NCBI GenBank assembly: GCA_947034885.2
Contig: OX344749.2
Span: forward strand, 47,211,682 to 47,275,681
Length of the DNA: 64,000 bases
From: Thuidium tamariscinum
Lineage: Eukaryota > Streptophyta > Bryopsida > Hypnales > Thuidiaceae
Direction of reading: 5' to 3'
This document shows positions 23,090 to 34,168 of the stretch, piece by piece (position 1 is the stretch's first letter; each line of letters opens with the position of its first letter). The position numbers and the translations under genes are program-made. The notes beneath the pieces were generated by a model, which worked only from the letters and a program-made list of their open reading frames with translations, was not told the DNA's origin and searched no databases.

Positions 23090-23803
23090 GGGTTGTTGCA
23101 AGAAACACTTACCGTTTTTGGCTCAAAATGGCCTACTTCGATGAGTCCTATGACTTTTTTTCTTAAATAAAATAAAATATGAATATTTTGAAGAGTAATG
23201 AGAATATTGTCTCTTAAAATTCAGACCTAAGAAAATTTAACTCTAAAAGTTATGCACAAAAAAAGGACAATAGGAAATACAATAAAAATAGACACTTTAA
23301 TGTTTGATTTTTTTTAAATAGTGAAAAAATTAAAAAAAATTCAATTAAAAATTAAAAATTCTAACCTCAAGATGCTCCTCCTCAACCATTTTCATCTTTG
23401 AGAAAAATAAATTGTATTCTATACATGTGTACAAAGGTAATTCACTTTGAGCACATGTAGAAGCTCGATAGTTTATTAATTTTAGAAAAATTATTTGTGG
23501 TCTTGAATAACTTTAGTAAAAGCCTTGCATGCTAATTTTGAGCTTAAAATTTTCATTTTTGAGTCAAAAATAGGACTAAAAGCCTCCAAAATGGTCAAGG
23601 TAGAGATCTAATGAAGGGCTATTGAAAAATAGTAAAATAATTTTCAAATTTTCAAAAAAATTACATATGTCTAGAATTTTTATGTGTACCTTTATTTTAA
23701 GTTTCTTGTAAAATAGACAAACAATGCAAAAGTTACAAATAAAAAACCACTTGTCTAAGGCCAAGGGGATAAAAAATAGGACAAGTGTTTCTTGCAATCA
23801 CCT
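23090..23803. mobile_element. Foldback element, copy d
   Basis: A 714-bp element with ends GGGTTGTTGCAAGAAACACTT and the mirrored AAGTGTTTCTTGCAATCACCT. Perfect AGAA duplication at 23086-23089 and 23804-23807. Arms are more diverged than in copies b and e. No coding region. Confidence 0.72.
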
Positions 23804-23807
23804 AGAA

Positions 23808-24349
23808 ATTATTTCTTAAGAGTATTGCAGACTAGTTGATTGCACATTATTAGTTGGTTTTTTAAAGGTACCTACCTATAGTAATTAATCTAATTTAGTT
23901 TTTTCTTAAGTACTCGTATCCAACTAAAGGGGATTTGATTGAATAGAAGATTGCGAGTTCTCCCATAGAGGAGAACTACAAAAACTGCTAAACTACTGAA
24001 AGCTAATGTGCTTGGGCAATGGCCATGTCAAATTTTTTTTTCTAATTTTTCTATTTATTTTTCCGACTTTTTTTTCAATTTCATAGGCTGAATTTTTTTT
24101 ATCTTTATTTATTTTTTGGTAATTATGACGGCTAATTGTTGTCAACTGTTCCCTCACTATTGCAAGAAGAATAGGGGGAATTGGCTAAAAACAGTCAAGA
24201 TTCTATAGAGCCAAATTTCATCTAATCATGTGAGCTAAAGCTTTATGAATGCGCCAATTGTGACAATTAAGCTCCATTCAAGAATAGGCAAGGAATGTGT
24301 ACTAAATCAAAACTAAAGACATGCAGCTATAGCTACCTCCATGACTCTA
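23808..24349. other. AT-rich spacer before the Harbinger element
   Basis: No gene, RNA or terminal repeat recognised. Confidence 0.5.
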
Positions 24350-24638
24350 TAAGAGCATTGCCACCAATGGCACACCAAATGACCATTATACCAAGAATTG
24401 GTGAGGGTTATGGGGCCCCTTTAGATGAAGCATTGCCGTAACCATGTATTGATCTTCAACAACAACTCGCTAAAATTGGATTGAGTATACCTTTCTTCTA
24501 CCAACAAAGCGCCATCTCACATGAAATGCCACTAAAGTGCTCCTATTATAGCCTCACTCGATGGATGGTGGAGAAGTCAATTTTCTTGCTGAATTGTAAA
24601 CGGTGTCCCTTGAGAATTGAGACTGTGAACGTTGTTTA

Positions 24639-24658
24639 AGAGAGAGAGAGAGAGAGAG
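24639..24658. repeat. (AG)n microsatellite
   Basis: Ten AG units inside arm A. The matching stretch in arm A' (about 39920-39945) is interrupted by CCC, a useful marker that the arms differ here although they are identical a few dozen bases further in. Confidence 0.9.
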
Positions 24659-24844
24659 GCTATGAACGTTGGTGGAGACAGTGCAGCTTGTTGTTGGAGC
24701 CACAAATTTTAAAGTTGAGTTCATAAGACAAATGAATGTAATAGGCAATAATTATTGCAAAATTTACAAGTGGAGCTTGAAGATGAGGAGTAGTTTCAAT
24801 TACTTATATCTCAATTTGGAGAGTTTTTTGGTGAAGGATACCAT

Positions 24845-25946
24845 ATGAAGGCTAATGGTAGTAGGCCAAGAAAAACTCCAAATATTGATAGGAATTTTGA
24901 GAGAGGTCATAAACGTATCTATCATGATTATTTCTTTGAAAACCTTGTATTTAGTGAACAAATGTCTAGACGCAAGTTAAAGAGGAAGAAAGAGTTGTTT
25001 GTGAGAATTATAGATGTTGTTTGTGCTCATGATCAATATTTTGTTCAAAAAGAAGAATTGTGCAGATACTTTGGATTTGTCCTTGTTGCAAAAATGTATA
25101 GCAGCTATATGTATACTTGCCTATGGAGTTGTTGATGCTATGAATGTGTATTGCCATATTGGAGAGAGCACAGTGATGGAATCAATGAAGAAATTTTGTA
25201 GGTTGATGGGAGCTTGTTTTCAGTCCACTTACTTGCAAAAGCCCATCTAATTTGATATAATCGATTAAGTATATATCAATGAAGCAAGGGGTTGGGTGGG
25301 CATGTTTGGTTCTTTGGATTGTATGCATTGGGTGTGGAGAAATTGTCCCATATGTAGCTTGGCATAGGCAATTTCAAGACAAGGATGGTTCAAAGAATAT
25401 TATCTTAGAGGCCATTGCTAACCAATCCTTGTGGACATGGCATGCATTCTTTGATTTGCCAAGAGGCAATAATGACCTAAATGTTCTAGATAGGTCTCTT
25501 GTGGTAGAAGACATTTTGATGGGAGAGGGATATGATTTATCTTTCACTATCAATGGCTACACCTATCTTAGGTGCTATTTGCTCACAAATGGGATTTATC
25601 CCAAGTGGAGCTACTTTGTTCAAACAATTCATGAACCTCAAGATGAGAAGAAGATCCATTTTGCAACAGTCCAAGAGGCCACTTGCAAAGATGTTCAACA
25701 TTGTTTTGGTATTCTACAAGCCCACTTTCAAATTATTAGAAATTCATGTCACTAGTGGGATATGGATACTATGGGTGACATAATGCTAGCTTGTTGTATT
25801 ATGCACAATATGGTCATTGAAGATGAAAGAGATTTAAGGCTAGAGGTTTTATTTGAGGCAACTATTGTTCCACAAGTATGTAGAGGGTTGAATCGACAAC
25901 ATTCATGGCATGGCAAAGATTGAGCATATAGGTTGGCATTTTGCAT
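24845..25946 (+). pseudogene. Harbinger transposase, broken copy in arm A
   Basis: Encodes a PIF/Harbinger nuclease in pieces. Frame 1 (24845-25135) has the N-terminal MSRRKLKRKKELFVRIIDV region. A one-base shift near 25050 moves to a frame with CIAAICILAYGVVDAMNVY and GESTVMESMKKFCRLM, ended by a stop near 25250. The first catalytic region, GSLDCMHWVWRNCP, is readable only in that frame after two stops. Another shift near 25350 leads to KNIILEAIANQSLWTWHAFF and NNDLNVLDRS, which holds the second catalytic Asp. The expected third acidic residue (DVERAFGVLQ in the family) reads DVQHCFGILQ, a Glu-to-Gln change. The tail DIMLACCIMHNMVIEDERD is typical. Clearly non-functional. Confidence 0.88.
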
Positions 25947-26191
25947 TGAAGAATGACTTGACTAAGTACCTATGGCAACTTAAAGGTGAGACTATATATT
26001 GACAAATTGTACTTTCAATTTCTTTATAAATTTCATTTGAACCCTAAGTGTTTACACTCTAAAAAGAAGAAACATCTTCTTTGATATTTATTATTAGAAT
26101 GATTTACATCAACTATTGTTTATGTTGAATTTTTCTCTTTGCATCTACCTATAAAGTACCTAAGCCAAAGACAATGTTCTCATAGCTATGC

Positions 26192-27023
26192 CTATTCCAC
26201 CTAAGTATAAAAGAGGTACAAAAAGCCATTGAAAATATTGTTTGCCTTCACAGGCTTCAAGTTGTTACAAGTACTTCTTATTAGTAAGTTTTCATTTCAT
26301 TCATTGTTTTAGGAAGATTAAATAAGCAATCCAAAATGACAAAAGGGCCAAGAGAAGACCATAGAGGCAAACGTAGTACAAGCATAAAGTTGAAATCTCA
26401 TACAAAATTATAAAAAGAGAGAGTACAAAAAAATACCATGGATGAAATTGATGTACAAGATGATAAAGAAACCTATGTAGTATCACTATCTAAAAATTTG
26501 GAAGATAGCATTTTCTATGGAAAAACTATGGATAGAATTCCAAAAGACTATACGATGCTCCATCAAAATAAAATAGCCATAGAAGATAGTAACACAAAAG
26601 AAATTGTCCTAGTTGCTTCTTTTACAAAATTTGAAGACATTCAAGGTACAAGGGAATATGAAGATTTTGAGAAATTAACCATGTCTCTAGAGAAATTGAG
26701 GAAGGGAAATTTTGGTTTTATAAAAAAAAAAAGGCAAAGATTGGTGGAAAAATATTTGCCTTGGGGTGGAGAGGGGGATGGATTTAAGAAAAACAATGGG
26801 TCAATACACAATAGGCCTTGGCATTCAAAACTTTGAAAAAACTATATTTGAATGGGAAGAAGAACAAGTGGATTTTTCTTTTTTATGAATCCAGATTCAA
26901 GAAACTAGCTAAATGCCTTTACATTAAAACACATCATGAGGCATTGGAAGTAGGTGTTCCACCACTAGGTCAAATTGAACTTATAACCAGGAATAGTGAA
27001 GTGTTCACCATCACATTTCAATC
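26192..27023 (+). pseudogene. Arm B: decayed second Harbinger reading frame, function unknown
   Basis: Contains a 132-codon frame (26438-26836: DEIDVQDDKETYVVSL, KIAIEDSNTKEIVLVASF) followed in another frame by KTLKKLYLNGKKNKWIFLF (26818-27033). The same protein is encoded, with different breaks, by the inverted arm B'. The charged Lys/Glu-rich composition and position beside the transposase suggest the second protein that many Harbinger elements carry, but I see no Myb/SANT signature. The two arms differ at roughly 5% of positions. Confidence 0.55.
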
Positions 27024-27037
27024 CATTGCTTAATTTC

Positions 27038-27867
27038 GATTGAAATGTGATAGTGGACACTTCATTGTTCCTAGTTACAAATTCAATTTGATCTAGTAGT
27101 GGAACACCTACTTCTAATGCCTCATGATGTGTTTTAATGTAAAGGCATTTAGCTAGTTTCTTGAATCTGGATTCATAAAAAAGAAAAATCCACTTGTTCT
27201 TCTTCCCATTCAAATATAGTTTTTTCAAAGTTTTGAATGCCAAGGCCTATTGTGTATTGACCCATTATTTTTCTTAAATCCATCCCCCTCTCCACCCCAA
27301 GGCAAATATTTTCCACCAATCTTTGCCTTATTTTTTTTTTATGAAACCAAAATTTCCCTTCCTCAATTTTGCGAAAGACATGGTTAATTCTCAAAGTCTT
27401 CATATTTCCTTGTATCTTGAATGTCTTCAAATTTTGTAAAAGAAGCAACTAGGACAATTTCTTTTGTGTTACTATCTTCTATGGCTATTTTATTTTGATG
27501 GAGCATCGTATAGTCCTTTGGAATTGTATCCATAGTTTTTCCATAGAAAATGCTATCTTCCAAATTTTTAGATAGTGATACTACATAGGTTTCTTTATTA
27601 TCTTGTACATCAATTTCATCTATGGTATTTTCTTGTACTCTCTCTTTTTGTAATTTTGTATGAGCTTTCAACTTTATGCTTGCACTATGTTTGCCTATAT
27701 GGTCTTCTCTTGGCCCTTTTGTCATTTTGGATTGCTTATAATCTTCCTAAAACAATGAATGAAATGAAAACTTACTAACAAGAAGTACTTGTAACAACTT
27801 GAAGCTTGTGAAGGCAAACAATATTTTCAATGGTTATTTGTACCTCTTTTATACTTGGGTGGAATAG
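27038..27867 (-). pseudogene. Arm B': inverted copy of arm B
   Basis: Mirror of 26192-27023, joined through a 14-bp loop (27024-27037). Its longest frame (27725-27384) begins upstream with TKGPREDHIGKHSASIK and so preserves the N-terminal part better than arm B. It then breaks at DFEN and resumes in other frames. Both arms read toward the loop. No recognisable domain. Confidence 0.6.
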
Positions 27868-28307
27868 AAAAAGTCTCTTTTACTTTAGAATCCTAATAAT
27901 TATTTAAAAAATAAAATAAAAGGCATTTTGAATTTAAGGTTTCTTTCACTTTTTTTAAGAAAGTGAAAGTAGACTTTTACATTTGCATGCAAATAGTAGT
28001 TGTTCAAAACAAAAGAAGATTTAGAATATTCTTTCTATGTATCTGAAACTTGTTCTTCGGAATGGTCTTGCAAAGAATGGTATTTAAGTCTTACATTCTT
28101 TTTCCTTACATTTCTAAGAGGAACACATACAAGAACGGAGTCTACTTCCTCTAAAGATGAGTTGTTAATTCATTTTGGGTACTCACATTAAGACACTACT
28201 AAAGAATTAAAAATAAAAGTTTTATCTTTTACATTATAATACGTATAACATAAATACATACATTTTCACATTTTTAGGCTCTCTAATTTTATACTTGTAT
28301 GAATATG

Positions 28308-28345
<38 letters not shown>

Positions 28346-28509
28346 CTATTTTATGTACCATTTTTCATTATTTTTCACCCTTCAAGTATATATGATGTGT
28401 GCATTGTGAAAAATTGGTTCCAAAGCGTACCCATTATCCTTGAAGGTTTTATATTGGAAAAATACCATAATTGTTGGAAGGCTTTTGAAAGGTTGTAAAT
28501 TAGAACATG
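27868..28509. other. Segment C, left part: extra DNA inside the Harbinger palindrome
   Basis: This segment and its continuation at 38363-38387 break the symmetry of the palindrome: arm B' ends at ...GGTGGAATAG and arm A' begins GCATAGC with C between. GAATAG (27862-27867) and GAATGG (38383-38388) at the two edges could be a decayed target duplication. A (TA)n run lies at 28311-28341. It has a 63-codon frame at 28000 but no recognised gene. Confidence 0.5.
28311..28341. repeat. (TA)n microsatellite
   Basis: About 15 uninterrupted TA units in segment C. Probably variable in length between individuals. Confidence 0.95.
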
Positions 28510-28569
28510 CATAAGAGGATTTCTGGGGCTGTAGAAGACCGTTTCACTATAGTTCCCAAGGGTTCTCAT

Positions 28570-29642
28570 TGCTGCAGTTCTAGAAGTTCCCAGTGCACAT
28601 CACTATTAGCGGAGTTCACGAGCAAGCTCTATGATTCGTAGTTTCAGGCCGGGTCTGCCATGCTGGAACATTCCCACCCGTCATTGTGGTGTTGTAATAA
28701 TTAAAAATCTTCAGTGACGGCTATAGTAGTATTCATGCTATTATATTAAAATCACTCCATCACCGCCAATTGTAAATCAGTACAGAGGCCATTGCAACCT
28801 CCTCATTGTCGTGGAGGCGGCGCAAGCTCTGGTGCAAGCAAGCTTCAGGAATTGGATAGACAAGGTTGATGAAGATTGATGAGTGGTTGTGAGGTGCTTG
28901 TGATTTTGTGAAGTTCATAATGTTTAGTGAATGGCAATGAAGGAGACTGGATATTCATGTAGCTGATCAGTAAGTCGAAGGCAAATGCTTCGTCACAGGT
29001 ACCATTCGTTCAGTTTTGGTGAATTCCGTGCTTGTTGTTTGAATTTGTAGGTCAGTTTCAGTGTTTATGACCAATTCCATCATGAACTGAGAATTGGTGA
29101 GGACAAATGACTGAGCGAAATAGCTTCTGCATAATGGAAAGTGGTTCTTATCGGAGAGAGGTTCCATCTAGGTCAAATTCGAATCAGTGGGCACACACTT
29201 GTGGAAGTGCTCCATTCCAGGAGTTTTCACTTCAAGTGAGTCCTCTAAATTCAAAGTACTAAAGGAACAGCAATCCAGAGAAGAGAATGACATCAATGTT
29301 GAATCGATATATAGCAACGCTTTTAGCTAGACTACCTTCTTCATGATTCTGTATTTTGACACATATGCAAAGCCTCAGTACTCGAATGTCTACAAATACT
29401 GCTTTGCCGATACGATGATGTCCTAGAGTTGTGTAATGAAGTGCAGACGTGTTTATTGTAGTGATTTGAGGTCATGTTCATTACTTCGACTTGCATCTTG
29501 AGGTTTCTTAGAGCTTCCGTGCAGATCCACACAAACTTGCGGAGACATTAGAACACTTCGATCAACTTACAGAAACTACTATTGGCCTTGGACCGGAGTT
29601 CTATATCGACAAGGGTTCCGACTCTGCTCGATCGCATTCTAA
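28570..29642. other. Left non-coding part of element X
   Basis: No convincing coding frame. It probably holds the promoter and 5' leader of the transposase gene. Short frames on both strands show no domain. Confidence 0.45.
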
Positions 29643-32496
29643 ATGGCAACTTCCGAATCTACTGGTATGTATAAGTTGCAAGCATCAATTCCTGGTCGAT
29701 ATAGGCCACTTATTTTACGGGGACGACCTCTGCATGAACAACATGCTAAATCCGAGTTCCACAGTAGAAGAGAACTGCAGCAGACGCATCTAGATTTGTG
29801 GGTCGATGGATCGATATACCCTATTGACCCAGCAACAAATATGCATCCTTAGTTTTCTTCCGTACCGGAGATACTTGTTTTCATTGGTGATGGCCACAAG
29901 GGTTTACTTGGTTATGTAAGGAACTTGCAGAGTTCTTGTCACAATAGTTTCGAAGAAATCCGACAACAGAATTGTACAATATCTTTACTGAGAGAACGTG
30001 TTGATTCCCTTCTTAGCAACTGTGCTGAAAGTGAAAGCAGATTGTTAACCATGACTAACAAGTACGAGAAGCAATTGGCAATAGCTGCAGAGGCGGAAGT
30101 GAATCTTCATAACTTGTGACGCCAATTCAGCTCTCTTTATGACCAGCATTTGCAAACGGTATAGTCACGTCAAAGATTTTAACTGAGTCTTCAAGATCTA
30201 TACTGAAGAATGAGACATTGCAATCGAAGATTGACAAAATGAAGAAGACGTCCTTCGGTTACCGATGCCAAATCAGACCTCGACGTGACATTCATAGTCT
30301 TGCTCAAAAGGGTGGTCATGCTCGAGCAATACGTAGACTAGCCAAACAAGTAATTTCTCCAACAATGACAAAGAAAGTTGAAGATCATAATGCCTTCACT
30401 CTGAAGAGGAAACGCTTGGTGGGTGATTCGGGAGACCAAGTGAAAACAGCAGAAGTTATAGCGTCCATATTATCCAGAACTGAAATTGATTCAATGCTTG
30501 CCTCACCCCAGTTGACCTCAGGTACTACTAAAGTGACAAATCATTACTTAGAAAAGATTGGAGACACAGTAGACACGCATGCTATTCTCAGAACATGTGA
30601 TGACACAGGTATTACTCGTAGAGGCTATGAAACAATATTCAAGAAGTTCAAGGCAGGAACAGCATCTGCTGGAAAGGGACTACAAGTTGGATGCCTCCCC
30701 AAACTTCATGCAATAAGGACCTTGCGGCAAGACATGAATAAAAATCTACGAAACCTCATTGGTGACTACTACAGTGTGCAGAGTATTTTCCAAATTCCCT
30801 CAAATAAGAAAACGAAAACTATGAAGACAGTCAAACTAAATGATTGCAATACCTTCTTCTGTGATCTAGAAGTTGTGCAGCGGACAATGGTGAAATTCTA
30901 TGGATTAACTCTTGAAGGTACTCCCACTTCACCTCCATTAGCATTATCAGTTCAGTTATGTGATGATGACCTTCGCACAAGCAATTGATGATACTAATTT
31001 CCTAATTGTTATGACTTTGGACGTCACATGTCTTGCAGAGCTTCAAGGCCAACCACTCATCTTTGTCATGAAGATGGACGAATCAGAAATTATCCACATG
31101 CAGAAGTTTGAAAGGATAAGTATAACTTTAATGAACAGAGCTCTGGATACCAACTTAACACCAAATTCTGATCACTACTTCTCAGTTCAGTCTGAACATG
31201 AAATTTGGCCTGTTGGTTGTTTTCAAGTGCCAAAAGAAAATTTCGAAATTCTAGATGCCATGTTCAAGCTCACTAAGTTTCCAAGCACTATTCAAGCGCA
31301 AGAATTAGGTCAGCTTCTAAAAATTGACGGAATCAGAGACTTCAAAGTTCAATGGCATTTGGCAGCTGACATGAAAACTATCAAGGCATTGTATGGTCTA
31401 CAGAGTGGACCTAATGCAAACTTCTGTTGCATTTACTGCAACCAACCGAAGAACAAAAATACAGTCTTGACTGTGGATGAAGCTAAAAGTGCTGCTAATA
31501 AACGACATGCAACTTGGAGTGGTGGCTTGTTTGCTAAAAACATTTGTGCCGAACCTGTCAATGCCGTGGAGGACCTCTCACAATGGCATGCCATTCTGCC
31601 AATACCACTCCATCGTGTGCACATCTGTACCATGCATGCGTTCAATCGAATCTGCGAAAAACTTCTGCACCTGAATTTCCAATTTGTGTGGACTATGAGA
31701 GACAAGATTTTACAAAAGGTAGCTGTGGAAGACATGGAAAGAATCCTCTCTAGCATAGGCATACATGGAGGCAATGTTCAAATCTCTGAGGACCGGGACT
31801 TCTGCAGCAAAGCTAACAGTGCTCCTAGAAAACCTTCGCTAAGTGGTGGACATGCTCGTAAGCTTTTCCAACCTAGCTGTCTACCAAGTGGTTCACAAAG
31901 AGTATACCAAGATCTAGTGTGTGTAGAGAGAAATTTTCTAGATAATGGCCGCGCTCGCCATGGACGCATCCAAGTTTGGAAATCACTGGAGACATTGACA
32001 CCATATTTCACGGACATGACTTTAACTTTGGAACAGAGAGCATCTTTCCAAAACTTGATTGAAGAATTTGGAAGACTATTCACCAAATATTTCGGTGAAC
32101 AGTCTGTGACACACTACATTGTAAGACTTCTACAAACCCATGCCTTGAATTTCAATTACAATCTCCAATTAGAAGTGAACATGCATGACAGATTTCACAG
32201 TAAGGAAGTACTTGAATAACTTTTGGAATTGTTTATTGTTTCAACAGCACGTACTAGTGAAGCATGGGCCGTTCTTTGTTCAAGAGTATGGTTCACTATC
32301 TGTGTGGTCCTGCCAAGGAATGGAAAACAGTCACCACGCTGCGAAAGTGGCATACCACAAGCACACTCAACATGGAGGATCCCAGCAAAAAACCAGTCCA
32401 ATTCTCCAAATCTTCGAACATTGGTACAGAGTTATTCAACATAGGTTTGCAAATGCTGGAAGGACTGAAGCTATACAGAAGCAAGCATTGAACTAG
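29643..32496 (+). pseudogene. DDE-type transposase of element X, frameshifted
   Basis: The gene reads through four frame segments. 29643-30160 has the N-terminal part and a coiled coil (ISLLRERVDSLLSNCAESES), with in-frame TAG and TGA. 30160-30988 has ILKNETLQSKIDKMKK, then a basic, probably DNA-binding region. 30960-32219 has FKVQWHLAADMKTIKALYGL, the Cys-x2-Cys knuckle FCCIYC, the box PIPLHRVHICTMHAFNRICE, and GRARHGRIQVWKSLETL. 32185-32496 has YGSLSVWSCQGMENSHHAAK and QIFEHWYR. Candidate acidic residues are the Asp cluster in VQLCDDDLR, possibly one near the His-Ala-x-x-Arg box, and the Glu of QGMEN. The order (Asp region, zinc knuckle, then QGME) fits an RNase H-fold transposase. Similar proteins occur in plants, protists and cnidarians from memory; not checked. 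The last two frame changes are both +1. A 48-bp GT-AG interval at 32200-32247 does not restore the frame. Confidence 0.68.
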
Positions 32497-34168
32497 AAGT
32501 AGACAAACCCTTATGCAAGTGGTAGGAACTGCAATACATACCTTAAATTCTGTAGCTTTTATTGACTAGTAGCGTATACCAGAGGTTCAGTTCTTAGAAT
32601 TCCCTCGCTTGCTTTCCGAAGCTCAGCCTATCGTCTTCTTCATCACGGACAGCTGAGCAACGACCACAGAAATTACTCTGTCCATGAAGCTGACGAGGTC
32701 CCTCACCAGATGAGTAGATGACTGACATGACTGTTGACAAGCTTTGCCATGTGCCTCAAGCATTTACCTGTTTGTTGAAATAGAACCAAAGGTCAAGGAC
32801 ATGAGCAACATTCTGTGCAGTACATATAAGTGTGAAGTGCAGAACCTCTAAATTACATGACGTGCATGCTCTATATCTCTCCAGTTTCTTCATATGTAGA
32901 CCAAAATCTAAAGTGGTCTACTTTGACTGATATGATTAACTATTGCACACATGAAATTGGACATACATGAAGTACTAGGAGGAACTATAAGTGATTCTGA
33001 AAGATAGGTATGAATCATTTCTATAATTTCTTCTGAAGGAAGTGAGAAGAGAACGCACCAATTAAATGCAGATAGAAGATGAGCTTCACGTTGTTGCAAG
33101 AAAGGCCAACTAAATCGGGAACTCCAATTATTTCCCCTCTGTCTATCTGTTCTGTTGTTTTGAGGAGAAGATGTCTTCCTGCCCCCCCTCCCAATTGGCT
33201 TCGTTAGAACATAAAGGAAGACTGAGAATTGACCTTTCAATCATTAATGACAATCATTCTATACACAACACGCATGTACAGTGCCTTCTTACTAGTGCTC
33301 CGTAAGTCTTCTACACATGTCCCAACAATTTCATGAAATCATTCTATTGAGGAATGAAATGAAGGTCTCAATGATACTAATTATGTTGTTCACATGGTTG
33401 ACACAATGCTCACTTCTAGGTATGTAAGTGCCACGAACTCATTCTAGTGAATGTCAATTTTCCACATATGGAGCTTGTCTGGACCCCATCCATGTACTTC
33501 GACTTCTCTGCCTACTTGCAGTTCTCTATTATTACATTGTAGTGCAATACTTATAGAGCACAGCCGCCTATTTTGAGACAGTGCAGACTACTATGCATGT
33601 GTAAGTACTTGAAGGTAAAACAATGAACATGTGTTCACGAATACAGCAGACTAATGGACGCACCTTTGACACTGGGGAATGTGGTGATTTATTTCTCTTA
33701 TTTGCTGTCACTGTGTATCTCCTCCTATAGGCCTTCACAGCAGAAAACTTTCGAGGTCAGTTTCCAAAATAGAATGGACTCAGAAACTGACATTCATGCT
33801 CAACGTAGTTTTAGTACCTGCAAGTACAATGCAGAAGACATTGTAACGCATGAGCAGTTGTGACAGTCCTTGGCGACACTAAGACATGTAACAATGCATG
33901 GCATAGCAATGGCGACGACATCGTACTCTCTGAAGTCCGCAATTAGTCGTGTACTAATAACCCCACTGCAGCAGCTGAAACCATGACGTAGGTAGGAAGA
34001 CGACTAGCAAAGTGAAGAATACCTTGTCAAGATAGGAACTAGTCGCAATAATTTAGGAGGCTGCAAATCCAGAGCAATGTGATTATCCTCATCCGTCAAA
34101 CTAATCTATGTGTGAAGAAGGAAAACAAGGATGAGTTCATACTCACTTGAACACTTCAAAATCTAAAA
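32497..34168. other. Spacer between the converging genes of element X
   Basis: No recognised gene. A 110-codon minus-strand frame at 32908-33240 has no domain I can name and may be chance or a lost exon. The 3' ends of the two X genes should lie here. Confidence 0.45.

Noticed and set aside
31433-32086. Minus-strand frames of 113 and 102 codons inside element X
   Set aside because: They are antisense to the transposase blocks, which carry recognisable motifs. The antisense text has none.
32200-32247. Possible 48-bp GT-AG intron joining transposase frames
   Set aside because: Removing 48 bp keeps the same frame, so it does not reach the frame encoding QGMENSH. It is also unusually short for a plant intron.
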